Below, piece by piece: positions 35,298 through 48,598 of a stretch of DNA of 64,000 bases. The position numbers were made by a program, and so were the translations under genes. This DNA comes from Elymus sibiricus. Its lineage: Eukaryota; Streptophyta; Magnoliopsida; Poales; Poaceae. Position 1 is the stretch's first letter. Each line of letters starts with the position of its first letter. The stretch lies in the NCBI GenBank assembly GCA_039707655.1, contig CM077665.1, forward strand, positions 447,267,531-447,331,530. Direction: 5' to 3'. The notes beneath the pieces are model-generated. The model made no database searches, was not told the DNA's origin, and saw nothing but the letters and a program-made list of their open reading frames with translations.

Positions 35298-36513
35298 AAA
35301 ATCCTTTTGTAATAGACGAGTTTTCGTCCGAAACCCTGATACTTCGAAGGAGATTGTCCAGTTTGTACACGAAGTGCATCCAGTTTTTCCCGTAACCCTC
35401 TCACCTTTTTAGCACATGCTATGTGGGTGAAATTATGATACCATGCCAATTTTCAACCATTTCAGAGTTCATTTGCATTCCTTTTCAATCTCAGGGTCAT
35501 CTTAGCTCAAAATAAATCATGAAATGCATGAAAAATAGCAAATGAAGTCAGAAAAGGGTTCAAAAGTGATGATGTGGCTTTGAATGGTGCATATTGAATG
35601 CAGAAAAAGTCTTGAGTTAAAATATGTTTAAAAAAATGAAATCCTTTGTAATAGACGAGTTTTCGTCCGAAACCCTGATACTTCGAAGGAGATTGTCTAG
35701 TTTTACACGAAGTGCATCCAGTTTTTCCCGAACTTTCTCAACTTCTTAGGACATGCTATGTGGATGAAATTATGATAACATGCCAATTTTTAACCATTTC
35801 AGAGTTCATTTGCAGTGCTTTTCAATCTCAGGGTTATCTTAGCTCAAAATAAATCATGAAATGCATGAAAAATAGCAAATGAAGTCAGAAAAGGGTTGAA
35901 AAGTGATGATGTGGCTTTGAATGGTGCATATTGAATGCAGAAAAAGTCTTGAGTTAAAATATGTTTAACAATATGAAATCCCTTTGTAATAGACATGTTT
36001 TCGTCCGAAACTCTGATACTTCGAAGGAGATTGTCCAGTTTCTACACGAAGTACATCATGTTTTTCCCGTAACCCTCTCAACTTCTTAGGACATGCTATG
36101 TGGGTGAAATTATGATACCATGCCAATTTTCAACCATTTCAGAGTTCATTTGCAGTGCTTTTCAATCTCAGGGTCATCTTAGCTCAAAATAAATCATGAA
36201 ATGCATGAAAAATAGCAAATGAAGTCAGAAAAGGGTTGAAAAGTGATGACGTGGCTTTGAATGGTGCATATTGAATCCAGAAAAAGTCTTGAGTTAAAAT
36301 ATGTTTAAAAATATGAAATCCCTTTGTAATAGACATGTTTTCGTCCGAAACCCTAATACTTCGAAGGAGATTGTCCAGTTTCTACACGAAGTACATCCAG
36401 TTTTTCCCGTAACCCTCTCAACTTCTTAGCACATGCTATGTGGGTGAAATTATGATAACATGCCAATTTTCAACCATTCCAGAGTTCATTTGCAGTGCTT
36501 TTCAATCTCAGGG
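35298..36513. repeat. Satellite part of unit 9 (1216 bp)
   Basis: Short block sharing gggttcaaaagtg and aaatgaaatcctttg with 26193-27409. Private: gattgtctagttttacacg near 35693. Confidence 0.9.
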
Positions 36514-38322
36514 CACTACTAGGAAAAGGCCTGCTAGTGGCGCACCTGTTTTGGCTACTAATGGCGCACTACAGGTGCGCCACTAGCATCACGCCATTAG
36601 AATTTTTTACTAATGGCGCACCACGGGTGCGCCATTAGTATCTGGTATACTAATGGCGCACCACGCAGTGCGCCATTAGTATATCCCACGGTGCGCCATT
36701 AGTATGCCTCCCAGGGGGCCATATTTACCCATTTTTTTTTTTGAATTTGGAAGGCGGGAAAATAGTAATGGCGCATATTCTAACCTCCAGGGTGCGCCAT
36801 TACTATTTTGAATTTTGAATCTGGATCTGGATCGTGATTTTTTTGCTCGTTTTTTTTGCTCTTTTTTTGCCTAGTTTTTGCTCGATATTTTTTCAAATTT
36901 CGTTCTCATTTTTGGATCTTGTACGTTCTTTTTTCCGAGCTCCACATGTGGCCGGAGAGGAGCTCGCTGGAGAGGAGCTTGCCGGAGAGGAGTTCAACGG
37001 AGAGGAGTTCGCCGGAGAGCATTTCGCCGGAGAGGAGGAAGGAGAGACCGTGTGGAGGAGAGGAGGGAGGAGGGAGGAGGAGCTCACCGGAGAGGAGGAG
37101 AAACCGTGAGGGGAGGAGAGGAGAGGAGAGGAGGGAGGAGGAGAAGGTCACCAGAGAGGAGCTCACCTACATCGCCGGAGAGGAATGGTAGGTCGCCGGA
37201 GAGGAGGAGGAGGTCGCCGGAGAGGAGTGGGAGGAGGTCACCGAAGAGGAGGAGGTCGCCGGAGAGGAGGCAGCCGGAGAGGAGGAGGGGAGTATGGTGG
37301 AGGAGATGGAGTGGGGGAGAGGAGGAGGTGGAGTGGAGGAGAAAAATGAAGAAGAGAGGAGGAGAGAGGCCGGCCAGCCCTATATATACGGCATAGTAAT
37401 GGCGCACCGTGGGCTGGTGCGCCATTACTAACTTTTTTTTATTTTTTTGATTTGTTTTGAATTTGGAAGGCGGGAAGATAGTAATGGCGCACCGTGGGCT
37501 GGTGCGCCATTACTAACTTTTTTTTTATTTTTTTTACTTATTTTGAATTTGGAAGGCGGGAATATAGTAATGGCGCACCTAGCAAACCGTGCGCCATTAC
37601 TAAGTTTGATATTTTTTTGAATTTTTTTGCCTCCAGATCTTGAAAGCCCCGTAACTTTTTTTCTGTTAGGTTTTTGAGGATTCTAAAAATCTTCAACGGG
37701 GTACCCCCGGTTGAATTCGGATAGAACTTTTCGAGTAGATGATTTTTCATATAAAAAACTTTTTCATCGGAGTTCGTATGCAAAAGTTATGCCCATTTTA
37801 CAAATTCTCGAGAGATTTTGCAAAAAAAGTCGAAATTCATGTTTGTAAATTTTGCTAACAACTAGACCACAAATCATATGGGAATCTTATTATTTTTTAT
37901 CTTTTTGACATTTCTATCATTTTCTTTTATTTTTTTTAAAACTGAAAAGGCGGTCCACGGGGGGGGGGGGGGGTGTGCATTTGGTGAAAACTAGGTAAAA
38001 CTGAAAAGGCGGTTACTAATGGCGCACCACCCACAAATGCGCCATTAGTAACCCTGGTTACTAATGGTGCACCATTTTACGGTGCGCCATTAGTAGTTTT
38101 GTAAAAAAAAAATTATATATATATAGTAGATATATAGTAGTGGCGCACTGTGTTGGAGGTGCGCCATTACTAGTTAAACTAGTAATGGCGCACTCTGCCA
38201 TGGTGCGCCATTAGTATTTTTGGAAAATTAAAAAAAAATATTTGTTACTAATGGCGCACCGTGGGTCCGGTGCGCCATTAGTGTCTACCACACTAATGGC
38301 GCACCAACTCATGGTGCGCCAT
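36514..38322 (+). mobile_element. CACTA-type element, 5' part, copy 9
   Basis: 1809 bp, relative of copy 6 (ttttttccgagctcc, gtcaccagagagg). The minisatellite carries private changes ctcgctggag, cttgccgg and ttcaacgg at 36964-36996. G run of 15. Confidence 0.82.
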
Positions 38323-39540
38323 AAAATCCTTTTGTAATAGACGAGTTTTCATCCAAAACCCTGATACTTCGAAGGAGATTGTCCAGTTTGTACACGAAGT
38401 GCATCCAGTTTTTCCCGTAACCCTCTCACCTTTTTAGCACATGCTATGTGGGTGAAATTATGATACCATGCCAATTTTCAACCATTTCAGAGTTCATTTG
38501 CAGTTCTTTTCAATCTTAGGGTCATCTTAGCTCAAAATAAATCATGAAATGCATGAAAAATAGCAAATGAAGTCAGAAAAGGGTTGAAAAGTGATGATGT
38601 GGCTTTGAATGGTGCATATTGAATGCAGAAAAAGTATTGAGTTAAAATATGTTTAAAAAAATGAAATCCCTTTGTAATAGACGAGTTTTCGTCCGAAACC
38701 CTGATACTTCGAAGGAGATTGTCCAGTTTGTACACGAAGTGCATCCAGTTTTTCCCGAACTTTCTCAACTTCTTAGGACATGCTATGTGGATGAAATTAT
38801 GATAACATGCCAATTTTCAACCATTCCAAAGTTCATTTGCAGTGCTTTTCAATCTCAGGGTGATCTTAGCTCAAAATAAATCATGAAATGCATGAAAAAT
38901 AGCAAATGAAGTCAGAAAAGGGTTGAAAAGTGATGATGTGGCTTTGAATGGTGCATATTGAATGCAAAAAAAGTCTTGAGTTAAAATATGTTTAAAAATA
39001 TGAAATCCCTTTGTAATAGACATGTTTTCGTCCGAAACTCTGATACTTCGAAGGAGATTGTCCAGTTTCTACACGAAGTACATCCAGTTTTTCCCGTAAC
39101 CCTCTCAACTTCTTAGGACATGCTACGTGGGTGAAATTATGATACCATGCCAATTTTCAACCATTTCAGAGTTCATTTGCAGTGCTTTTCAATCTCAGGG
39201 TCATCTTAGCTCAAAATAAATCATGAAATGCATGAAAAATAGCAAATGAAGTCAGAAAAGGGTTGAAAAGTGATGACGTGGCTTTGAATGGTGCATATTG
39301 AATGCAGAAAAAGTCTTGAGTTAAAATATGTTTAAAACTATGAAATCCCTTTGTAATAGACATGTTTTCGTCCGAAACCCTAATACTTCGAAGGAGATTG
39401 TCCAGTTTCTACACGAAGTACATCCAGTTTTTCCCGTAACCCTCTCAACTTCTTAGCACATGCTATGTGGGTGAAATTATGATAACATTCCAATTTTCAA
39501 CCATTCCAGAGTTCATTTGCAGTGCTTTTCAATCTCAGGG
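38323..39540. repeat. Satellite part of unit 10 (1218 bp)
   Basis: Short block, relative of 32258-33475 (gttttcatcc, cagggtgatcttag, tgcaaaaaaagtc, aaaactatgaaatcc). Private: aaaagtattgag near 38633 and atgctacgtgg near 39120. Confidence 0.9.
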
Positions 39541-41357
39541 CACTACTAGGAAAAGGCCTGCTAGTGGCGCACCTGTTTTGGCTACTAATGGCGCACTACA
39601 GGTGCGCCACTAGCATCACGCCATTAGAATTTTTTACTAATGGCGCACCACGGGTGTGCCATTAGTATCTGGTATACTAATGGCGCACCACGCAGTGCGC
39701 CATTAGTATATCCCACGGTGCGCCATTAGTATGCCTCCCAGGGGGCCATATTTACCCATTTTTTTTTTGAATTTGGAAGGCGGGAAAATAGTAATGGCGC
39801 ATATTCTAACCTCCACGGTGCGCCATTACTATTTTGAATTTTGAATCTGGATCTGAATCGTGATTTTTTTGCTCGTTTTTTTTGCTCTTTTTTTGCCTAG
39901 TTTTTGCTCGATATTTTTTCAAATTTCGTTCTCATTTTTGGATCTTGTACGTTCTTTTTGCCGAGCTCCACATGTGGCCGGAGAGGAGCTCGCCGGAGAG
40001 GAGCTCGCCGGAGAGGAGTTCACCGGAGAGGAGTTCGCCGGAGAGCATTTCGCCGGAGAGGAGGAAGGAGAGACCGTGTGGAGGAGAGGAGGGAGGAGGG
40101 AGGAGGAGCTCACCGGAGAGGAGGAGAAACCGTGAGGGGAGGAGAGGAGAGGAGAGGAGGGAGGAGGAGAAGGTCACCGGAGAGGAGCTCACCTACATCG
40201 CCGGAGAGGAATGGTAGGTCGCCGGAGAGGAGGAGGAGGTCGCCGGAGAGGAGTGGGAGGAGGTCACCGAAGAGGAGGAGGTCGCCGGAGAGGAGGCAGC
40301 CGGAGAGGAGGAGGGGAGTATGGTGGAGGAGATGGAGTGGGGGAGAGGAGGAGGTGGAGTGGAGGAGAAAAATGAAGAAGAGAGGAGGAGAGAGGCCGGC
40401 CAGCCCTATATATACGGCATAGTAATGGCGCACCGTGGGCTGGTCTGGTGCGCCATTACTAACTTTTTTTTATTTTTTTGATTTGTTTTGAATTTGGAAG
40501 GCGGGAAGATAGTAATGGCGCACCGTGGGCTGGTGCGCCATTACTAACTTTTTTTTATTTTTTTTACTTATTTTGAATTTGGAAGGCGGGAATATAGTAA
40601 TGGCGCACCTAGCAAACCGTGCGCCATTACTAAGTTTGATATTTTTTTGAATTTTTTTGCCTCCAGATCTTGAAAGCCCCGTAACTTTTTTTCTGTTAGG
40701 TTTTTGAGGATTCTAAAAATCTTCAACGGGGTACCCCCGGTTGAATTCGGATAGAACTTTTCGAGTAGATGATTTTTCATATAAAAAACTTTTTCATCGG
40801 AGTTCGTATGCAAAAGTTATGCCCATTTTACAAATTCTCGAGAGATTTTGCAAAAAAAGTCGAAATTCATGTTTGTAAATTTTGCTAACAACTAGACCAC
40901 AAATCATATGGGAATCTTATTATTTTTTTATCTTTTTGACATTTCTATCATTTTCTTTTATTTTTTTTAAAACTGAAAAGGCGGTCCACGGGGGGGGGGG
41001 GGGGTGTGCATTTGGTGAAAACTAGGTAGAACTGAAAAGGCGGTTACTAATGGCGCACCACCCACAAATGCGCCATTAGTAACCCTGGTTACTAATGGCG
41101 CACCATTTTACGGTGCGCCATTAGTAGTTTTGTAAAATAAAAATTATATATATATATAGTAGATATATAGTAGTGGCGCACTGTGTTGGAGGTGCGCCAT
41201 TACTAGTTAAACTAGTAATGGCGCACTCTGCCATGGTGCGCCATTAGTATTTTTGGAAAATTAAAAAAAAAAACATTTGTTACTAATGGTGCACCGTGGG
41301 TCCGGTGCGCCATTAGTGTCTACCACACTAATGGCGCACCAACTCATGGTGCGCCAT
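39541..41357 (+). mobile_element. CACTA-type element, 5' part, copy 10
   Basis: 1817 bp, relative of copy 8 in its left half: cacgggtgtgccattag, and a 5-base expanded loop gggctggtctggtgcgcc near 40437. G run of 15. Confidence 0.82.
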
Positions 41358-42917
41358 AAAATCCTTTTGTAATAGACGAGTTTTCGTCCGAAACCCTGAT
41401 ACTTCGAAGGAGATTGTCCAGTTTGTACACGAAGTGCATCCAGTTTTTCCCATAACCCTCTCACCTTTTTAGCACATGCTATGTGGGTGAAATTATGATA
41501 CCATGCCAATTTTCAACCATTTCAGAGTTCATTTGCTGTCCTTTTCAATCTGAGGGTCATCTTAGCTCAAAATAAATCATGAAATGCATGAAAAATAGCA
41601 AATGAAGTCAGAAAAGGGTTGAAAAGTGATGATGTGGCTTTGAATGGTGCATATTGAATGCAGAAAAAGTCTTGAGTTAAAATATGTTTAAAAAAATGAA
41701 ATCCCTTTTGTAATAGACGAGTTTTCGTCCGAAACCCGAATACTTCGAAGGAGATTGTCCAGTTTGTACACGAAGTGCATCCAGTTTTTCCCGTAACCCT
41801 CTCACCTTTTTAGCACATGCTATGTGGGTGAAATTATGATACCATGCCAATTTTCAACCATTTCAGAGTTCATTTGCAGTCCTTTTCAATCTGAGGGTCA
41901 TCTTAGCTCAAAATAAATCATGAAATGCATGAAAAATAGCAAATGAAGTCAGAAAAGGGTTGAAAAGTGATGATGTGGCTTTGAATGGTGCATATTGAAT
42001 GCAGAAAAAGTCTTGAGTTAAAATATGTTTAAAAAAATGAAATCCCTTTGTAATAGACGAGTTTTCGTCCGAAACCCTGATACTTCGAAGGAGATTTTTC
42101 CAGTTTGTACACGAAGTGCATCCAGTTTTTCCCGAACTTTCTCAACTTCTTAGGACATGCTATGTGGATGAAATTATGATAACATGCCAATTTTCAACCA
42201 TTCCAAAGTTCATTTGCAGTGCTTTTCAATCTCAGGGTTATCTTAGCTCAAAATAAATCATGAAATGCATGAAAAATAGCAAATGAAGTCAGAAAAGGGT
42301 TGAAAAGTGATGATGTGGCTTTGAATGGTGCATATTGAATGCAGAAAATGTCTTGAGTTAAAATATGTTTAAAAATATGAAATCCCTTTGTAATAGACAT
42401 GTTTTCGTCCGAAACTCTGATACTTCGAAGGAGATTGTCCAGTTTCTACACGAAGTACATCCAGTTTTTCCCATAACCCTCTCAACTTCTTAGGACATGC
42501 TATGTGGGTGAAATTATGATACCATGCCAATTTTCAACCATTTCAGAGTTCATTTGCAGTGCTTTTCAATCTTAGGGTCATCTTAGCTCAAAATAAATCA
42601 TGAAATGCATGAAAAATAGCAAATGAAGTCAGAAAAGGGTTGAAAAGTGATGACGTGGCTTTGAATGGTGCATATTGAATGCAGAAAAAGTCTTGAGTTA
42701 AAATATGTTTAAAAATTTGAAATCCCTTTGTAATAGACATGTTTTCGTCCGAAACCCTAATACTTCGAAGGAGATTGTCCAGTTTCTACACGAAGTACAT
42801 CCAGTTTTTCCCGTAACCCTCTCAACTTCTTAGCACATGCTATGTGGGTGAAATTATGATAACATGCCAATTTTCAACCATTCCAGAGTTCATTTGCAGT
42901 GCTTTTCAATCTCAGGG
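41358..42917. repeat. Satellite part of unit 11 (1560 bp), one extra monomer
   Basis: Standard block plus about 342 bp. The ctcacctttttagc signature appears twice (near 41460 and 41801), as does caatctgagggtcatc, so the first full monomer was duplicated by an exchange one monomer out of register. Confidence 0.9.
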
Positions 42918-44723
42918 CACTACTAGGAAAAGGCCTGCTAGTGGCGCACCTGTTTTGGCTACTAATGGCGCACTACAGGTGCGCCACTAGCATCACGCCA
43001 TTAGAATTTTTTACTAATGGCGCACCACGGGTGCGCCATTAGTATCTGGTATACTAATGGCGCACCACGCAGTGCGCCATTAGTATATCCCACGGTGCGC
43101 CATTAGTATGCCTCCCAGGGGGCCATATTTACCCATTTTTTTTTTTGAATTTGGAAGGCGGGAAAATAGTAATGGCGCATATTCTAACCTCCACGGTGCG
43201 CCATTACTATTTTGAATTTTGAATCTGGATCTGGATCGTGATTTTTTTGCTCGTTTTTTTTGCTCTTTTTTTGCCTAGTTTTTGCTCGATATTTTTTCAA
43301 ATTTCGTTCTCATTTTTGGATCTTGTACGTTCTTTTTGCCGAGCTCCACATGTGGCCGGAGAGGAGCTCGCCGGAGAGGAGCTCGCCGGAGAGGAGTTCA
43401 CCGGAGAGGAGTTCGCCGGAGAGCATTTCGCCGGAGAGGAGGAAGGAGAGACCGTGTGGAGGAGAGGAGGGAGGAGGGAGGAGGAGCTCACTGGAGAGGA
43501 GGAGAAACCGTGAGGGGAGGAGAGGAGAGGAGAGGAGGGAGGAGGAGAAGGTCACCGGAGAGGAGCTCACCTACATCGCCGGAGAGGAATGGTAGGTCGC
43601 CGGAGAGGAGGAGGAGGTCGCCGGAGAGGAGTGGGAGGAGGTCACCGAAGAGGAGGAGGTCGCCGGAGAGGAGGCAGCCGGAGAGGAGGAGGGGAGTATG
43701 GTGGAGGAGATGGAGTGGGGGAGAGGAGGAGGTGGAGTGGAGGAGAAAAATGAAGAAGAGAGGAGGAGAGAGGCCGGCCAGCCCTATATATACGGCATAG
43801 TAATGGCGCACCGTGGGCTGGTGCGCCATTACTAACTTTTTTTTATTTTTTTGATTTGTTTTGAATTTGGAAGGCGGGAAGATAGTAATGGCGCACCGTG
43901 GGCTGGTGCGCCATTACTAACTTTTTTTTTATTTTCTTTACTTATTTTGAATTTGGAAGGCGGGAATATAGTAATGGCGCACCTAGCAAACCGTGCGCCA
44001 TTACTAAGTTTGATATTTTTTTGAATTTTTTTGCCTCCAGATCTTGAAAGCCCCGTAACTTTTTTTCTGTTAGGTTTTTGAGGATTCTAAAAATCTTCAA
44101 CGGGGTACCTCCGGTTGAATTCGGATAGAACTTTTCGAGTAGATGATTTTTCATATAAAAAACTTTTTCATCGGAGTTCGTATGCAAAAGTTATGCCCAT
44201 TTTACAAATTCTCGAGAGATTTTGCAAAAAAAGTCGAAATTCATGTTTGTAAATTTTGCTAACAACTAGACCACAAATCATATGGGAATCTTATTATTTT
44301 TTATCTTTTTGACATTTCTATCATTTTCTTTTATTTTTTTTAAAACTGAAAAGGCGGTCCACTGGGGGGGGGTGTGCATTTGGTGAAAACTAGGTAAAAC
44401 TGAAAAGGCGGTTACTAATGGCGCACCACCCACAAATGCGCCATTAGTAACCCTGGTTACTAATGGCGCACCATTTTACGGTGCGCCATTAGTAGTTTTG
44501 TAAAAAAAAATTATATATATATATAGTAGATATATAGCAGTGGCGCACTGTGTTGGAGGTGCGCCATTACTAGTTAAACTAGTAATGGCGCACTCTGCCA
44601 TGGTGCGCCATTAGTATTTTTGGAAAATTAAAAAAAAAACATTTGTTACTAATGGCGCACCGTGGGTCCGGTGCGCCATTAGTGCCTACCACACTAATGG
44701 CGCACCAACTCATGGTGCGCCAT
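42918..44723 (+). mobile_element. CACTA-type element, 5' part, copy 11
   Basis: 1806 bp. The G run is only 9 and is preceded by cact instead of cacg (near 44364). Private: ctcactggagagg near 43490 and tatagcagtgg near 44535. Confidence 0.82.
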
Positions 44724-45602
44724 AAAATCCTTTTGTAATAGACGAGTTTTCGTCCGAAACCCTGATACTTCGAAGGAGATTGTCCAGTTTGTACACGAAG
44801 TGCATCTAGTTTTTCCCGTAACCCTCTCACCTTTTTAGCACATGCTATGTGGGTGAAATTATGATACCATGCCAATTTTCAACCATTTCAGAGTTCATTT
44901 GCAGTCCTTTTCAATCTCAGGGTTATCTTAGCTCAAAATAAATCATGAAATGCATGAAAAATAGCAAATGAAGTCAGAAAAGGGTTGAAAAGTGATGATG
45001 TGGCTTTGAATGGTGCATATTGAATGCAGAAAAAGTCTTGAGTTAAAATATGTTAAAAAATATGAAATCCCTTTGTAATAGACATGTTTTCGTCCGAAAC
45101 CCTAATACTTCGAAGGAGATTGTCCAGTTTCTACACGAAGTACATCCAGTTTTTCCCGTAACCCTCTCAACTTCTTAGGACATGCTATGTGGGTGAAATT
45201 ATGATACCATGCCAATTTTCAACCATTTCAGAGTTCATTTGCAGTGCTTTTCAATCTCAGGGTCATCTTAGCTCAAAATAAATCATGAAATGCATGAAAA
45301 ATAGAAAATGAAGTCAGAAAAGGGTTGAAAAGTGATGACGTGGCTTTGAATGGTGCATATTGAATGCAGAAAAAGTCTTGAGTTAAAATATGTTTAAAAA
45401 TATGAAATCCCTTTGTAATAGACATGTTTTCGTCCGAAACCCTAATACTTCGAAGGAGATTGTCCAGTTTCTACACGAAGTACATCCAGTTTTTCCCGTA
45501 ACCCTCTCAACTTCTTAGCACATGCTATGTGGGTGAAATTATGATAACATGCCAATTTTCAACCATTCCAGAGTTCATTTGCAGTGCTTTTCAATCTCAG
45601 GG
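44724..45602. repeat. Satellite part of unit 12 (879 bp), one monomer fewer
   Basis: The shortest block, about 2.6 monomers: standard block minus 339 bp. The second and third standard monomers are fused into one (gatgatg front, then the GACATG class with ccctaatac and ttcttaggacatg), as expected from an in-register deletion. Confidence 0.9.
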
Positions 45603-47380
45603 CACTACTAGGAAAAGGCCTGCTAGTGGCGCACCTGTTTTGGCTACTAATGGCGCACTACAGGTGCGCCACTAGCATCACGCCATTAGAATTTTTTAAT
45701 AATGGCGCACCACGCAGTGCGCCATTAGTATATCCCACGGTGCGCCATTAGTATGCCTCCCAGGGGGCCATATTTACCCATTTTTTTTTTGAATTTGGAA
45801 CGCGGGAAAATAGTAATGGCGCATATTCTAACCTCCACGGTGCGCCATTACTATTTTGAATTTTGAATCTAGATCTGGATCGTGATTTTTTTGCTCATTT
45901 TTTTTGCTCTTTTTTTGCCTAGTTTTTGCTCGATATTTTTTCAAATTTCGTTCTCATTTTTGGATCTTGTACGTTCTTTTTGCCGAGCTCCACATGTGGC
46001 CGGAGAGGAGCTCGCCGGAGAGGAGCTCGCCGGAGAGGAGTTCACCGGAGAGGAGTTCGCCGGAGAGCATTTCGCCGGAGAGGAGGAAGGAGAGACCGTG
46101 TGGAGGAGAGGAGGGAGGAGGGAGGAGGAGCTCACCGGAGAGGAGGAGAAACCGTGAGGGGAGGAGAGGAGAGGAGAGGAGGGAGGAGGAGAAGGTCACC
46201 GGAGAGGAGCTCACCTACATCGCCGGAGAGGAATGGTAGGTCGCCGGAGAGGAGGAGGAGGTCGCCGGAGAGGAGTGGGAGGAGGTCACCGAAGAGGAGG
46301 AGGTCGCCGGAGAGGAGGCAGCCGGAAAGGAGGACGGGAGTATGGTGGAGGAGATGGAGTGGGGGAGAGGAGGAGGTGGAGTGGAGGAGAAAAATGAAGA
46401 AGAGAGGAGGAGAGAGGCCGGCCAGCCCTATATATACGGCATAGTAATGGCGCACCGTGGGCTGGTGCGCCATTACTAACTTTTTTTTATTTTTTTGATT
46501 TGTTTTGAATTTGGAAGGCGGGAAGATAGTAATGGCTCACCGTGGGCTGGTGCGCCATTACTAACTTTTTTTTTTATTTTTTTACTTATTTTGAATTTGG
46601 AAGGCGAGAATATAGTAATGGCGCACCTAGCAAACCGTGCGCCATTACTAAGTTTGATATTTTTTTGAATTTTTTTGCCTCTAGATCTTGAAAGCCCCGT
46701 AACTTTTTTTCTGTTAGGTTTTTGAGGATTCTAAAAATCTTCAACGGGGTACCCCCAGTTGAATTCGGATAGAACTTTTCGAGTAGATGATTTTTCATAT
46801 AAAAAACTTTTTCATCGGAGTTCGTATGCAAAAGTTATGCCCATTTTACAAAGTCTCGAGAGATTTTGCAAAAAAAGTCGAAATTCATGTTTGTAAATTT
46901 TGCTAACAACTAGACCACAAATCATATGGGAATCTTATTATTTTTTTATCTTTTTGACATTTCTATCATTTTCTTTTATTTTTTTTAAAACTGAAAAGGC
47001 GGTCCACGGGGGGGGGGGGGGGGGTGGTCGTGCATTTGGTGAAAACTAGGTAAAACTGAAAAGGCGGTTACTAATGGCGCACCACCCACAAATCCGCCAT
47101 TAGTAACCCTGGTTACTAATGGCGCACCATTTTACGGTGCGCCATTAGTAGTTTTGTAAAAAAAAAATTATATATATATATAGTAGATATATAGTAGTGG
47201 CGCACTGTGTTGGAGGTGCGCCATTACTAGTTAAACTAGTAATGGCGCACTCTGCCATGGTGCGCCATTAGTATTTTTGGAAAATTAAAAAAAAAGCATT
47301 TGTTACTAATGGCGCACCGTGGGTCTGGTGCGCCATTAGTGTCTACCACACTAATGGCGCACCAACTCATGGTGCGCCAT
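45603..47380 (+). mobile_element. CACTA-type element, 5' part, copy 12 (40 bp deletion)
   Basis: 1778 bp. Near 45690-45715 one of two adjacent hairpins is lost: 40 bp are missing between direct copies of the core taatggcgcaccacg. Shares ggtggtcgtgcattt/ggtggttgtgcattt, atggctcacc, aaggcgagaatat and acaaagtctcgag with copy 13. G run of 17. Confidence 0.82.
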
Positions 47381-48598
47381 AAAATCCTTTTGTAATAGAC
47401 GAGTTTTCGTCCGAAACCCTGATACTTCGAAGGAGATTGTCCAGTTTGTACACGAAGTGCATCCAGTTTTTCCCGTAACCCTCTCACCTTTTTAGCACAT
47501 GCTATGTGGGTGAAATTATGATACCATGCCAATTTTCAACCATTTCAGAGTTCATTTGCAGTCCTTTTCAATCTCAGGGTCATCTTAGCTCAAAATAAAT
47601 CATGAAATGCATGAAAAATAGCAAATGAAGTCAGAAAAGGATTGAAAAGTGATGATGTGGCTTTGAATGGTGCATATTGAATGCAGAAAAAGTCTTGAGT
47701 TAAAATATGTTTAAAAAAATGAAATCCCTTTGTAATAGACGAGTTTTCGTCCGAAACCCTGATACTTCGAAGGAGATTGTCCAGTTTGTACACGAAGTGC
47801 ATCCAGTTTTTCCCGAACTTTCTCAACTTCTTAGGACATGTTATGTGGATGAAATTATGATAACATGCCAATTTTCAACCATTCCAAAGTTCATTTGCAG
47901 TGCTTTTCAATCTCAGGGTTATCTTAGCTCAAAATAAATCATGAAATGCCTGAAAAATAGCAAATGAAGTCAGAAAAGGGTTGAAAAGTGATGATGTGGC
48001 TTTGAATGGTGCATATTGAATGCAGAAAAAGTCTTGAGTTAAAATATGTTTAAAAATATGAAATCCCTTTGTAATAGACATGTTTTCGTCCGAAACCCTA
48101 ATACTTCGAAGGAGATTGTCCAGTTTCTACACGAAGTACATCCAGTTTTTCCGGTAACCCTCTCAACTTCTTAGGACATGCTATGTGGGTGAAATTATGA
48201 TACCATGCCAATTTTCAACCATTTCAGAGTTCATTTGCAGTGCTTTTCAATCTCAGGGTCATCTTAGCTCAAAATAAATCATGAAATGCATGAAAAATAG
48301 CAAATGAAGTCAGAAAAGGGTTGAAAAGTGATGACGTGGCTTTGAATGGTGCATATTGAATGCAGAAAAAGTCTTGAGTTAAAATATGTTTAAAAATATG
48401 AAATCCCTTTGTAATAGACATGTTTTCGTCCGAAACCCTAATACTTCGAAGGAGATTGTCCAGTTTCTACACGAAGTACATCCAGTTTTTCCCGTAACCC
48501 TCTCAACTTCTTAGCACATGCTATGTGGGTGAAATTATGATAACATGCCAATTTTCAACCATTCCAGAGTTCATTTGCAGTGCTTTTCAATCTCAGGG
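47381..48598. repeat. Satellite part of unit 13 (1218 bp)
   Basis: Standard short block. Its third monomer has gaaaccctaatac, as in unit 12, instead of gaaactctgatac. Private: gacatgttatgtgg near 47835. Confidence 0.9.
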
